Origin: Williamsia muralis
GTDB taxonomy: Bacteria; Actinomycetota; Actinomycetes; Mycobacteriales; Mycobacteriaceae
NCBI RefSeq assembly: GCF_002735905.1
Contig: NZ_PEBD01000008.1
Location: 620,001 to 684,000 of the forward strand
Reading direction: 5' to 3'
Length of the DNA: 64,000 nt
Shown here: positions 24,977-32,612 of the stretch, piece by piece
Numbering within the stretch: the stretch's first letter is position 1
How the letters are laid out: the number at the start of each line of letters is the position of its first letter
Position numbers and translations under genes: made by a program
The notes under the pieces: generated by a model
Told to the model about the DNA's origin: nothing
What the model saw: the letters and a program-made list of their open reading frames with translations, nothing else
Database searches by the model: none

Positions 24977-25797
24977 CCGTCGCCGTGCTCACGATCGTGA
25001 GTGGCCGGCACCGGCATCTGCGGGCCCAATTACGCGCTCTCGCAGTCGCATCCGAACGACCTGACCTACACGTGGTGGTCGCCATGGACGATCCCGACAT
25101 CGCTGAACAGGTCGACCTGGGTGAGGCGGTGGTCGAACACGTCGCACGCATCGACGACAGACTGCCGCTCGCTCTCGCGCGCAACACAGCTGCAGCAGTC
25201 GCCCTGGACCGCGGCGCCGACCTTCTGGTCTTCCTCGATGTCGACTGCATCCCCGCGTCCGATCTCGTGTCCCGATACAAGGCCGCCGTCCAGAGCCGGG
25301 CTGGAGAACGCCTCCTGTTCTGTGGGCCTGTCACGTATCTCGATGAACGGGCTTCCGACGTGGCACGTGGCGGTGGAGACCTCGCGCCTCTGACGGCGCC
25401 CCATCGCGCGCGGCCGAACCCACCCGTCGGCTCCGTCGAGCTCGGCACCGACATGAATCTGTTCTGGTCGTTGTCCTTTGCTGTCACCGCAGCCGACTGG
25501 ACCCGGATCGGTGGCTTCTATGACGGGTACACCGGTTATGGCGGGGAGGACACCGACTTCGCCCAGATGGCGGCGGCTCAGCGATTCGAGATCGCCTGGG
25601 TGGGCGGTGCCCACGCCTATCACCAGTTTCACCCTGTCTCGAACCCGCCCGTGGAGCACCTCGACGACATCTTGCTCAATGCCAACATCTTTCACGACCG
25701 CTGGGGTTGGTGGCCGATGAGAGGTTGGCTGGACGGATTCGCCGAACTCGGACTGGTCATGCTCGACAACGAGCACAACCGTTGGGTGAGAGCGTGA
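24967..25797 (+). CDS. Glycosyltransferase family 2/27-like (galactosyltransferase-type)
   Basis: A 276-aa GT-A enzyme. LLVFLDVDCIPASDLV carries the metal-binding DxD motif near residue 85, and YTGYGGEDTDFAQMAAA is the GGED motif shared with N-acetylgalactosaminyl- and galactosyltransferase C-terminal domains (Glyco_transf_7C). A second ATG six bases later would overlap the previous stop as ATGA. With the two preceding genes it probably builds one glycan or glycolipid under stress control. Confidence 0.85.
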   Translation: MDMTVAVLTIVSGRHRHLRAQLRALAVASERPDLHVVVAMDDPDIAEQVDLGEAVVEHVARIDDRLPLALARNTAAAVALDRGADLLVFLDVDCIPASDLVSRYKAAVQSRAGERLLFCGPVTYLDERASDVARGGGDLAPLTAPHRARPNPPVGSVELGTDMNLFWSLSFAVTAADWTRIGGFYDGYTGYGGEDTDFAQMAAAQRFEIAWVGGAHAYHQFHPVSNPPVEHLDDILLNANIFHDRWGWWPMRGWLDGFAELGLVMLDNEHNRWVRA

Positions 25798-25808
25798 CAT
25801 TGCACATC

Positions 25809-26346
25809 TTAGGAATCCCTGCGTTGGCTGATGTCGTCGGCGTTTATGTACTCGAACAGCCGGTCGGAGATGATCTGCATTTGATCGGTGCGCTCACCCG
25901 GGGGACGAGTTCGCGGCAGGCAGTCATGAAAGATGTGGACAGTTGGGCATGGCCCAGGCGGATGCCGCGTAGCACTTGGTCGAGCGAGACGCTGCGCCGG
26001 ACGAACTCACGCACCCCGGCGAGTGGTTCCTCGGTGACAGCGGGCAGGGAGTCGGCGAACCCGCTGATCCACAACAGTGAACGGATAGCCGACGATTCGG
26101 TGCCCATTCGCAAGGTGTCGAATTGTTCGGTACCACCGCCGAGTTCGGGTATCTCCCCAATGATTCGGGTGGCCATCGACCCGCCGACTTCGCACGCCCA
26201 TTCCACTGGGCCGGACCGATCCGGTCTACCGCGTCGGCGACGGTGGCCGCGGAGCTGGCCGATTCGGGAGCGGCAGCGGACGGTCGCAGATTCCGCAGCC
26301 ACACACTGGCCGCCGGGTGGGGAGTGGATGTGACCGCTTCAGCCAT
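25809..26346 (-). pseudogene. Decayed PucR-family regulator fragment (two frameshifts, truncated)
   Basis: Three minus-strand frames together give one recognisable N-terminal PucR-type sequence. The first frame from 26346 gives HPAASVWLRNLRPSAAAPES. The second gives ATRIIGEIPELGGGTEQFDT and VREFVRRSVSLDQVLRGIRL. The third gives MQIISDRLFEYINADDISQR and then stops at 25809. Frame changes are needed near 26220 and near 25895. The HTH domain that defines the family is absent, because the fragment ends against the glycosyltransferase operon. It was probably a regulator of the adjacent catabolic genes or of a lost neighbour. Confidence 0.7.
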
Positions 26347-26444
26347 GGCGGTGTCCGGTCGGGTGTGCGGTAGTGGGGCGTCATCGTCTGCTCTTGCCGT
26401 CGGTGCCGACGGTGCGGTGCATGGTTCTCTGCGTATGTCGTGAG

Positions 26445-27077
26445 TCAGGCGTCGGGGCGAGAAGTGGGAGGAGGGCCGGCGGAGTGGTCACCGAAGGTCG
26501 TGGGTTTCCAACGGGGCCGGGAACGTTCGTAGGCATCGATCTGCTCCGCGTGACGCAGAGTGAGGTCGATGTCGCCGAGGCCTTCGAGGAGTCGCCAACG
26601 CGTGTAGTCGTCGATATCGAAAGCAATCGCGTAGTGCTCGGTGGTGATGGTGCGTGTTCGCAGGTCAACGGTGAGAGGTGTGGCCGGTTCGTCCTCGACG
26701 CTTTTCCACAGTCGTTCGATATCGGGTTGCCGGACCTCGGCGCAGAGCAGGCCGGCTTTTCCGGCGTTGGTGCGGAAGATGTCGGCGAACCGGGCGGAGA
26801 GCACCGCCCGGAATCCGTAGTCCCACAACGCCCAGGCTGCATGTTCGCGTGAAGAACCGGTGCCGAAGTCGGGCCCGGCGATCAGGATGCGGCCCCGGTC
26901 GAACGGTGTGGTGTTGAGGACGAAGTCGGGGTTGGTGCGCCACTGGGCGAACAGTCCGTCGTCATAGCCGGTTCGGGTGATGCGTTTCATGAACTTCGAC
27001 GGGATGATCTGGTCGGTGTCGACGTTGCTCCGCCGCAGGGGGACCGCGATCGCGGTGCAGGTGTGAAACGGCTCCAT
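26445..27077 (-). CDS. LeuD-like small subunit of isopropylmalate dehydratase/aconitase family, orphan
   Basis: A 210-aa aconitase swivel-domain protein. It begins with the LeuD pattern ([20 protein letters not shown]), has the substrate-binding [15 protein letters not shown] (GSSREHA at 74-80) and [13 protein letters not shown]. No LeuC-type catalytic large subunit is encoded in this window. It is the last gene of the catabolic operon, 90 bp after the dioxygenase. It may partner a distant LeuC or act in isomerising or hydrating a ring-cleavage product rather than in leucine synthesis. Confidence 0.85.
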   Translation of the reverse strand: MEPFHTCTAIAVPLRRSNVDTDQIIPSKFMKRITRTGYDDGLFAQWRTNPDFVLNTTPFDRGRILIAGPDFGTGSSREHAAWALWDYGFRAVLSARFADIFRTNAGKAGLLCAEVRQPDIERLWKSVEDEPATPLTVDLRTRTITTEHYAIAFDIDDYTRWRLLEGLGDIDLTLRHAEQIDAYERSRPRWKPTTFGDHSAGPPPTSRPDA

Positions 27078-27167
27078 GGGAGGGGCCTTTCCAGGTGGGG
27101 GAACAGGAGTTGCCGACCGGGCCGAGGCGCTTTGCCGAGTTGGCCCCGGCCGGCACAGAAGGACCCG

Positions 27168-28031
27168 CTAGCTATCCGGTTGCAGGGCGAAGTCGAAGTG
27201 TCCGACCAGGAACGGTTCGGCCATGACCTCACCGTCGGGGGCTGGGCCGGGGGCGTGCTCGACGAACGGCACGATCAGGGCGTCCTTGACTCCGAAGACG
27301 ACATCGCTGTCGAGGTAGTCGGTGTTCTGTTGGAACAGGTGAGTGATCAACTTTTTGTAGCCGGGCTGTTCGAACATGAAATGCACGTGAGCGGGCCGGT
27401 ATTCACTGATCTCGGTCTGTGCGATGAGGTTGCCGACCGGGCCGTCCATCGGGATGGTGTAGCCGAGCGGGGCGATGGTGCGCACACAGTAGGCGCCGTC
27501 TTCGCGGGCCTGATATTTCGCTCGCAGGCGTGCTTCGTCGATGTCGGGCATTTGCGCCTCGTAGGTTCCCGAGGCGTCGGCCTGCCAGACATCGAGGACG
27601 GCGCCGGGAATCGGTGTGCCGGCGGTGTCGGTGACCTTTCCGGTGATGAACAGGGGGGTGCCTGCGATGCCTTCGGACATGTCGAAGCCGAACGGGGCCG
27701 GTGGGGATCCGTCGATGTGGAACGGTCCCAAAACTGTTGCCGGGGTGGCCTGTTCAGCGAATCGGTTGTTCATCTGGACGACCAGCATGCTCAGTCCGAC
27801 CACGTCCGAGGCCAAGATGAACTCCTGGCGTTTGTCGTTGCTGATCTGCCCGGTGGCGGTGAGCCATTCAATGGCCGCCATCCACTCCTCGGAGGTCAAC
27901 TGCACTTCGCGGGCGTAGTCGTGGATGTGTCGCACCAACGCTGTCATCAATTCGGCCACCCGCGGGGACCGGGCGGTGGACCACCGTGTGATGGCGAGGT
28001 CGGTGATGTTGTCCTCGTTGACGAAGGCCAT
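27168..28031 (-). CDS. Intradiol ring-cleavage dioxygenase, hydroxyquinol 1,2-dioxygenase-like
   Basis: A 287-aa non-haem Fe(III) enzyme that opens catechol-type rings between the two hydroxyls. The N-terminal helical dimerisation domain (residues 1-100) precedes the catalytic sandwich. TVLGPFHIDG, VLDVWQADASGTYEAQMPD (first Tyr ligand) and YRPAHVHFMFEQPGYKKLIT (Tyr and His ligands) are seen. The overall pattern is nearest to hydroxyquinol dioxygenases, which give maleylacetate, but no maleylacetate reductase is encoded here. AAGGAGA precedes the ATG. Confidence 0.92.
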   Translation of the reverse strand: MAFVNEDNITDLAITRWSTARSPRVAELMTALVRHIHDYAREVQLTSEEWMAAIEWLTATGQISNDKRQEFILASDVVGLSMLVVQMNNRFAEQATPATVLGPFHIDGSPPAPFGFDMSEGIAGTPLFITGKVTDTAGTPIPGAVLDVWQADASGTYEAQMPDIDEARLRAKYQAREDGAYCVRTIAPLGYTIPMDGPVGNLIAQTEISEYRPAHVHFMFEQPGYKKLITHLFQQNTDYLDSDVVFGVKDALIVPFVEHAPGPAPDGEVMAEPFLVGHFDFALQPDS

Positions 28032-28067
28032 CGTCGTCTCCTTGAATGTCAGTTCGCGAATAGGTGG

Positions 28068-28898
28068 TCAGTGGCCTGGATCGGCGGTGGTGTCGGGGTC
28101 GACGTAGTAGGCGTTGCGGTCCACGCTCATGTAGATCTGGTTGGCGATCGGGGAGCGGTGCTCTTCGGCGAGTTGTCCGAGGAGCCCGGCGCAGCGGGCC
28201 AATAGCGCGAATCCGCGGAGCAGTTCCACCGGTAGGTCGATGTCGGCGAGGGCGGCGCCACACACGCCGGCACCGTTGAGGGGCAGTTTGCGTCCGACGC
28301 CGCGTTCACTCATTCGGCCGATCGCTTCGAACAACCGCAGATGGGGGCCTTTGACTCCGGCGTCTTCGGCGATAGCGATGAGGACTGGGGTGCGGGGGTC
28401 GCCGTCTTTGTGGTTGGGGTGGCCCAGGCCGGGAACGTGTTTGCCGGTTTGCTTCTGGCGTGTGATGGCGCCCAGGGCCATCTCGTCCCAGTCGGCGTCG
28501 GTGGTGGGTAGTGGGTTTCCAGCGGCGGTGTGTTCGGTGATTGCCGCGTGTAGGAACTGGCCGCAGTCTTCGGTGACGCCGAGGAAGCGGGACCCGCCGC
28601 CGAGTAGTCCTGCCGCGAGGGCTCCTTGTAGGGAGTCGGGGGCGCTGAGATAGGTGACGCGCGCGGCGATCGCGGTGGGGGTGAACCCGTGATCGGCAAG
28701 GGCGACGAGCACTGCTTCGAAGACGCGGAGTTGGCCTGGGGTGGGGCGGCGGGTGGCCACAAGCCAGTAGGCGAGTTCACCGAAACTGATTTTGCCCATG
28801 AGATCGCCGGCCAGGTCCTGGCCGAGGAGGTTGATGTCGGTGGCCGTGGAGGTGCCCAGGGACGTGGGGTACCGGGGCACGGTGGGTTCGGTGGTCAT
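28068..28898 (-). CDS. Citrate synthase-like protein, citryl-CoA lyase type
   Basis: A 276-aa stand-alone citrate-synthase fold, much shorter than true citrate synthase (about 370-430 aa) and the size of citryl-CoA lyase (CCL). Active-site segments are KHVPGLGHPNHKDGDPRTPV and PLNGAGVCGAALADIDLPVE. Such proteins cleave a hydroxy-polycarboxyl-CoA to acetyl-CoA and an oxo acid. It overlaps the CoA-transferase gene by 4 bp, suggesting that the transferase makes the CoA ester cleaved here. Confidence 0.82.
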   Translation of the reverse strand: MTTEPTVPRYPTSLGTSTATDINLLGQDLAGDLMGKISFGELAYWLVATRRPTPGQLRVFEAVLVALADHGFTPTAIAARVTYLSAPDSLQGALAAGLLGGGSRFLGVTEDCGQFLHAAITEHTAAGNPLPTTDADWDEMALGAITRQKQTGKHVPGLGHPNHKDGDPRTPVLIAIAEDAGVKGPHLRLFEAIGRMSERGVGRKLPLNGAGVCGAALADIDLPVELLRGFALLARCAGLLGQLAEEHRSPIANQIYMSVDRNAYYVDPDTTADPGH

Positions 28899-30082
28899 TT
28901 CTCTCCGTACGCTGCGGTTGTGGTGGCGGCCAGCCAGGAGCGGATTTCCTCGGTGTCTTGGCCGAGTGCGGGTGGGGCCAGGTCGTAGCGGGGTTCGATG
29001 TCCGAGAAGGAGATCGGGTTACGCACCCCGGGCACGGTCTGCCCCGTCGGCCCGACCTGCACGATCGGTGCCAGGCCGAGCTTTTCGGCGTATTGCACGC
29101 CCTGGGCGATGGTGTTGATCGGCCCGTTCGGGACACCGACCTCGTTGAGTTTGGTGAACCAGTAGTCGGCCGGTTGGGTCTTGAGTCGTTCGATGAGCAA
29201 CGGCCGCAGTTCCTCTCGGCGTTCGGTGCGGTCGGCGTTGCGGGCGAAACGTTCGTCGTCGGCCAGTTCGGGAACGCCCAGGACCTCGACGAGTTTGCGG
29301 AACTGGCCGTCGTTGCCGGCGGTGATGATCAGATCGCTGTCCGCGGTGGGCAGCGGCTCGTAAGGGAACAGGCTCGGGTGGGCGTTGCCCATCCGGGTCG
29401 GGGTGACCCCGCCGGCGACGTAGGCCGAGGTCTGGTTGACCAGCCCGCTCATCGCCGAGGCGAGCAGACTCGTCTCGATGTTCTGGCCCTTGCCGGTGAT
29501 CGACCGGTACTGCAAGGCGGCAAGGATTCCGATCGTCGAATGCAGACCGGCCATCACATCGAAGACACTGATCCCGGCGCGGTAGGCGGGCCCGTCTGCG
29601 TCGCCGGTCAGGCTCATCAACCCCGACATCGCCTGCACAATCAGGTCGTATCCGGGTAGCGTGGCGCCCTCGGCGGAGCCGAACCCACTGATCGAGCAGT
29701 AGATCACCGTCTCATTGCGTTCTTTGACCGAGTCGTAGTCGAGGGCGAACCGCTTGAGGCCGCCGGGCTTGAAGTTCTCCACGACGATGTCGGCGCGGGC
29801 AGACAGGGCGTGGGCGACGGCAAGGTCATCGGAGTCTTTGAAGTCGAGGACGATCGACTTTTTGTTCCGGTTGATCGCCGAGTAGTAGGTGGAGACCCCG
29901 TCTTCTCGGACCGGGGGTACCCAGGATCGGGTGTCGTCACCGCCAGGGCTTTCGACTTTGATCACCTCGGCGCCCATGTCGGCGAGCAACATGGTGGCAT
30001 AGGGGCCGGCGAGGACCCGGGAGAAGTCGGCGATGACGATGCCGTCGAGCGGCCGTGGGCCGGTCGTGGATGCAGAGCTCAC
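28895..30082 (-). CDS. CaiB/BaiF (class III) CoA-transferase
   Basis: A 395-aa family III CoA-transferase: PLDGIVIADFSRVLAGPYAT at the N-terminus, GAEVIKVESPGGDDTR, NRNKKSIVLDFKD, and GYDLIVQAMSGLMSLTGDAD around the catalytic Asp. These enzymes move CoA between carboxylic acids. In this operon the likely acceptor is a dicarboxylate from ring cleavage, which is inference. The 3' end overlaps the citryl-CoA-lyase-like gene (ATGA), so the two are co-translated. Confidence 0.92.
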   Translation of the reverse strand: MSSASTTGPRPLDGIVIADFSRVLAGPYATMLLADMGAEVIKVESPGGDDTRSWVPPVREDGVSTYYSAINRNKKSIVLDFKDSDDLAVAHALSARADIVVENFKPGGLKRFALDYDSVKERNETVIYCSISGFGSAEGATLPGYDLIVQAMSGLMSLTGDADGPAYRAGISVFDVMAGLHSTIGILAALQYRSITGKGQNIETSLLASAMSGLVNQTSAYVAGGVTPTRMGNAHPSLFPYEPLPTADSDLIITAGNDGQFRKLVEVLGVPELADDERFARNADRTERREELRPLLIERLKTQPADYWFTKLNEVGVPNGPINTIAQGVQYAEKLGLAPIVQVGPTGQTVPGVRNPISFSDIEPRYDLAPPALGQDTEEIRSWLAATTTAAYGEK

Positions 30083-30130
30083 GTGAACAGTTCCTTTCGA
30101 GTGACCCCGTCGGGGTCCGGTGGGATCGGG

Positions 30131-31495
30131 TCAGCCCTCGACGAGGTCGAACGCGAACAGCCGGTCCCTGGAAGCCTCGGCGCGCCGGCGGATGCCGGTG
30201 AGGTCGAGACCGACGAGCCGCCCCTGATACTTGCGGACCTGCCCGGCCACCAGGACGGTGTCGATGTTGCCGGGGTGCCCGGCCCCGACGATGCTCGCGG
30301 CAATGTCGTTGGCGGGCAGCAGGTTTGCGTCGTCGAGCCGCAGCATGATCAGGTCAGCGTCCTTGCCGGGGGTAATGCTGCCGGTCTTGTGGTCCAGCCC
30401 TGAGGCGCGGGCGCCTTCGATGGTGGCCATCGCCAGCAGGTCGGCGGGGGTGAAGGCGGGCAGGGTGTCGTAGGTGCCGGGGTCGATGCTGATGCCCACG
30501 TTCTGCGCTGACAGTGCTGCGCGCATGACGTTGAACATGTCTCCGGCGACCGAGGCCTCGGTATCGATGCTCAGGCTGGGGCGAATCCCGTGGGCCAGCA
30601 GGCGTCCGGTGGCGGGGGCACCCAGTCCGGGCAGCACTGCCTCGACTGCCGCAGAGACCGAGGCGTGGCCGCCGGAATCGGCGAGCATTTTCAGTTCTTC
30701 GTCGTCGCTGGTGCAGCAGTGGATGAACAGCAGGTCCTCGCCGAGCAGGCCGGCGTCGCCGAGGGATCCGATGCCCCGGAACTGTGGGCCCCACGGACCG
30801 TTGCCGACGTGCATGCTCGAGCGAATGCCGAGGTCGCGGGCCATCTGCAAGTCTTTGGTGGTGACCTCGAGGGTGGAGAGCTCGGGGCCGCGGAGCATTG
30901 CCTGCAGGGTGACCAGTGCGTCATCGTCGGCGAGGAGGTCGGTGCGGACCCGGCGGATGTCTTCGGGGTGGGTTGCCTCGCCACGCAGCATCCATTTGTT
31001 GGAGTCGATCGAGGGCCATCCGAACGCGAACACCCCACGAATCCCGGAGTCGCGCAATGCTGCGATCGCGGAATTGGTGTGCTCGGGGCTGTTTTGGATG
31101 TGCGATTCGTCGCGCAGTGTGGTGATCCCGGCGTCGAGGGCGCCCAGGGCGCCGACGAGGTTTCCGATGTAGACGTCGTCGGGCGTGAACTGCGGGCCCC
31201 AGGTCACCTGGATGTGTTGGCGGTACTTCGGGAAGTCCCAGCCGGTGCCGACCTGTCGGATCGCGCCTTGCCAGGTGTGGCGGTGGGTGTCGATGAACCC
31301 GGGTAGGACTGCGCGGTCGGTGCCGTTGATGACAGTCGCACCGGTGGCGTCCAGACCCACTCCCACCTCGACGATGCGGCCGTCGTCGATGAGGACGTCA
31401 CCGGTGATGTCTCCGATGGTGTCGTCCTGGGTCAGTAGGTGCGCACCTTGGATCAGGATGCGCCCGGCGGGAATTGGGGTGTCAGCGGTGCTCAT
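30131..31495 (-). CDS. Amidohydrolase family protein (TRZ/ATZ-like deaminase/chlorohydrolase)
   Basis: A 454-aa metal-dependent hydrolase. PGFIDTHRHTWQGAI has the HxH metal pair (His71, His73). Further ligand-type segments are SMHVGNGPWGP, LLFIHCCTSDDEEL and RPSLSIDTEASVAGD. The pattern fits the atrazine chlorohydrolase / guanine deaminase branch, which hydrolyses C-N or C-halogen bonds on N-heterocycles. Its presence hints at a nitrogen-containing or ring-lactone substrate. It overlaps the hydrolase gene by 4 bp. Confidence 0.88.
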   Translation of the reverse strand: MSTADTPIPAGRILIQGAHLLTQDDTIGDITGDVLIDDGRIVEVGVGLDATGATVINGTDRAVLPGFIDTHRHTWQGAIRQVGTGWDFPKYRQHIQVTWGPQFTPDDVYIGNLVGALGALDAGITTLRDESHIQNSPEHTNSAIAALRDSGIRGVFAFGWPSIDSNKWMLRGEATHPEDIRRVRTDLLADDDALVTLQAMLRGPELSTLEVTTKDLQMARDLGIRSSMHVGNGPWGPQFRGIGSLGDAGLLGEDLLFIHCCTSDDEELKMLADSGGHASVSAAVEAVLPGLGAPATGRLLAHGIRPSLSIDTEASVAGDMFNVMRAALSAQNVGISIDPGTYDTLPAFTPADLLAMATIEGARASGLDHKTGSITPGKDADLIMLRLDDANLLPANDIAASIVGAGHPGNIDTVLVAGQVRKYQGRLVGLDLTGIRRRAEASRDRLFAFDLVEG

Positions 31496-32610
31496 CGTGG
31501 TCGCTCCTCGTGGGGTGAGAGCCGGTCGGCGAACCAGTCGGCGATGGTGGTGTGTTTGTCGTGTGAGTGGTTGTAGATGCAGTGATCACCGTCGGGGAAC
31601 TCGGTGAATGTCTTGTCCGTGGACCCGGCCCAGTCATGTATCGCTCGGGCGTTGTTGATCAGGAAGATCTGATCGGGGGTGCCGTGCATGACGTGCAAGG
31701 GACAACGCAGCGCCGCGAGATCCGTTGCGATGAGCTGGTATTGGTTCATTGCTGTGCGAGCGTGATCGGGGTCGTCGATGCCGAGCAGTGGTTGCACTTT
31801 GCTGATGAACCGGTGGTACCGGTCGAGGATCTCAGCCGGTCGGATGGTGCCGCCGTTGACCATGCACGCCGCGATGCGCTCGTCGCGGGTCGCGGTCAGT
31901 GCGGCGAGGTAGCCGCCCATGCTGTTGCCCCAGATACCGACGGTGTCACTCAACCTGTCGTCGGCCTGGAGGTAATCGACCATCGCCGAAAACGCGGTGT
32001 GCACCTCGGGGGTCATGTGCAGTCCACCGAACAATCGACTTTCGCCCTGCCCCGGCCCGTCGACGAGGAAGACCGCGATACCGCGGGCGAGCAGGTAGGA
32101 CGCTCCGACGTGGTACTCCTCGCGCCATCCGTCGAACCCGCCCATCACGATCACCGTCGGGGGCGTCTTGACACCCGCCGGCCGCAGCAGCCACCCGTAG
32201 AGGTAGCCGCCGCGATGTGCGATAGCGATGTGCTCGGTTCGCGGGCTGTCGAGATCGCCTGCTGCGCCGTAGAAATCGATCAGCTTGCGGTACATGGGCC
32301 GCTTGCGCGGATCGGTGTCGGGCAGGGGGACCTGGCCGACGCGGTAGCACGCGCTGGCGTGGCGGAAGTAGCTCCGTGCGGTGGCAATGTGTCCGGCGGC
32401 GAGCGCTGCGTTGGCTTTATCGGCAGCGACGTCCCCGACTCGAGCACCTGCATCGGCCCAGGGGGTGCCGGCGTCGGCGAGGGCGTAGATCTCGATGACA
32501 TCGGCGTAGTCCATACCGTTGCCGAGCAGCCGTTGCAGCGGCATCGCCCGTTTGTGCGCGTCGACCTCCGCCTGCCACGGCGGCGCAGTACGTGGGTCGG
32601 TCTCGGCCAT
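31492..32610 (-). CDS. Alpha/beta hydrolase, 2,6-dihydroxypseudooxynicotine hydrolase-like
   Basis: A 372-aa hydrolase with a long helical N-terminal region (1-110) and an alpha/beta core: VIVMGGFDGWREEYHVGASY, FLVDGPGQGESRL, the nucleophile elbow VGIWGNSMGGYLAAL and a C-terminal His in FPDGDHCIYNHSHD. The helical cap and G-x-S-x-G context resemble the C-C bond hydrolase of Arthrobacter nicotine catabolism. That enzyme removes a side chain from a dihydroxypyridine, and this one may remove an acyl chain from a hydroxylated ring. The ATG at 32610 has GAGG 5 nt upstream; a GTG at 32616 overlaps the previous stop. Confidence 0.85.
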   Translation of the reverse strand: MAETDPRTAPPWQAEVDAHKRAMPLQRLLGNGMDYADVIEIYALADAGTPWADAGARVGDVAADKANAALAAGHIATARSYFRHASACYRVGQVPLPDTDPRKRPMYRKLIDFYGAAGDLDSPRTEHIAIAHRGGYLYGWLLRPAGVKTPPTVIVMGGFDGWREEYHVGASYLLARGIAVFLVDGPGQGESRLFGGLHMTPEVHTAFSAMVDYLQADDRLSDTVGIWGNSMGGYLAALTATRDERIAACMVNGGTIRPAEILDRYHRFISKVQPLLGIDDPDHARTAMNQYQLIATDLAALRCPLHVMHGTPDQIFLINNARAIHDWAGSTDKTFTEFPDGDHCIYNHSHDKHTTIADWFADRLSPHEERPR

Positions 32611-32612
32611 GG

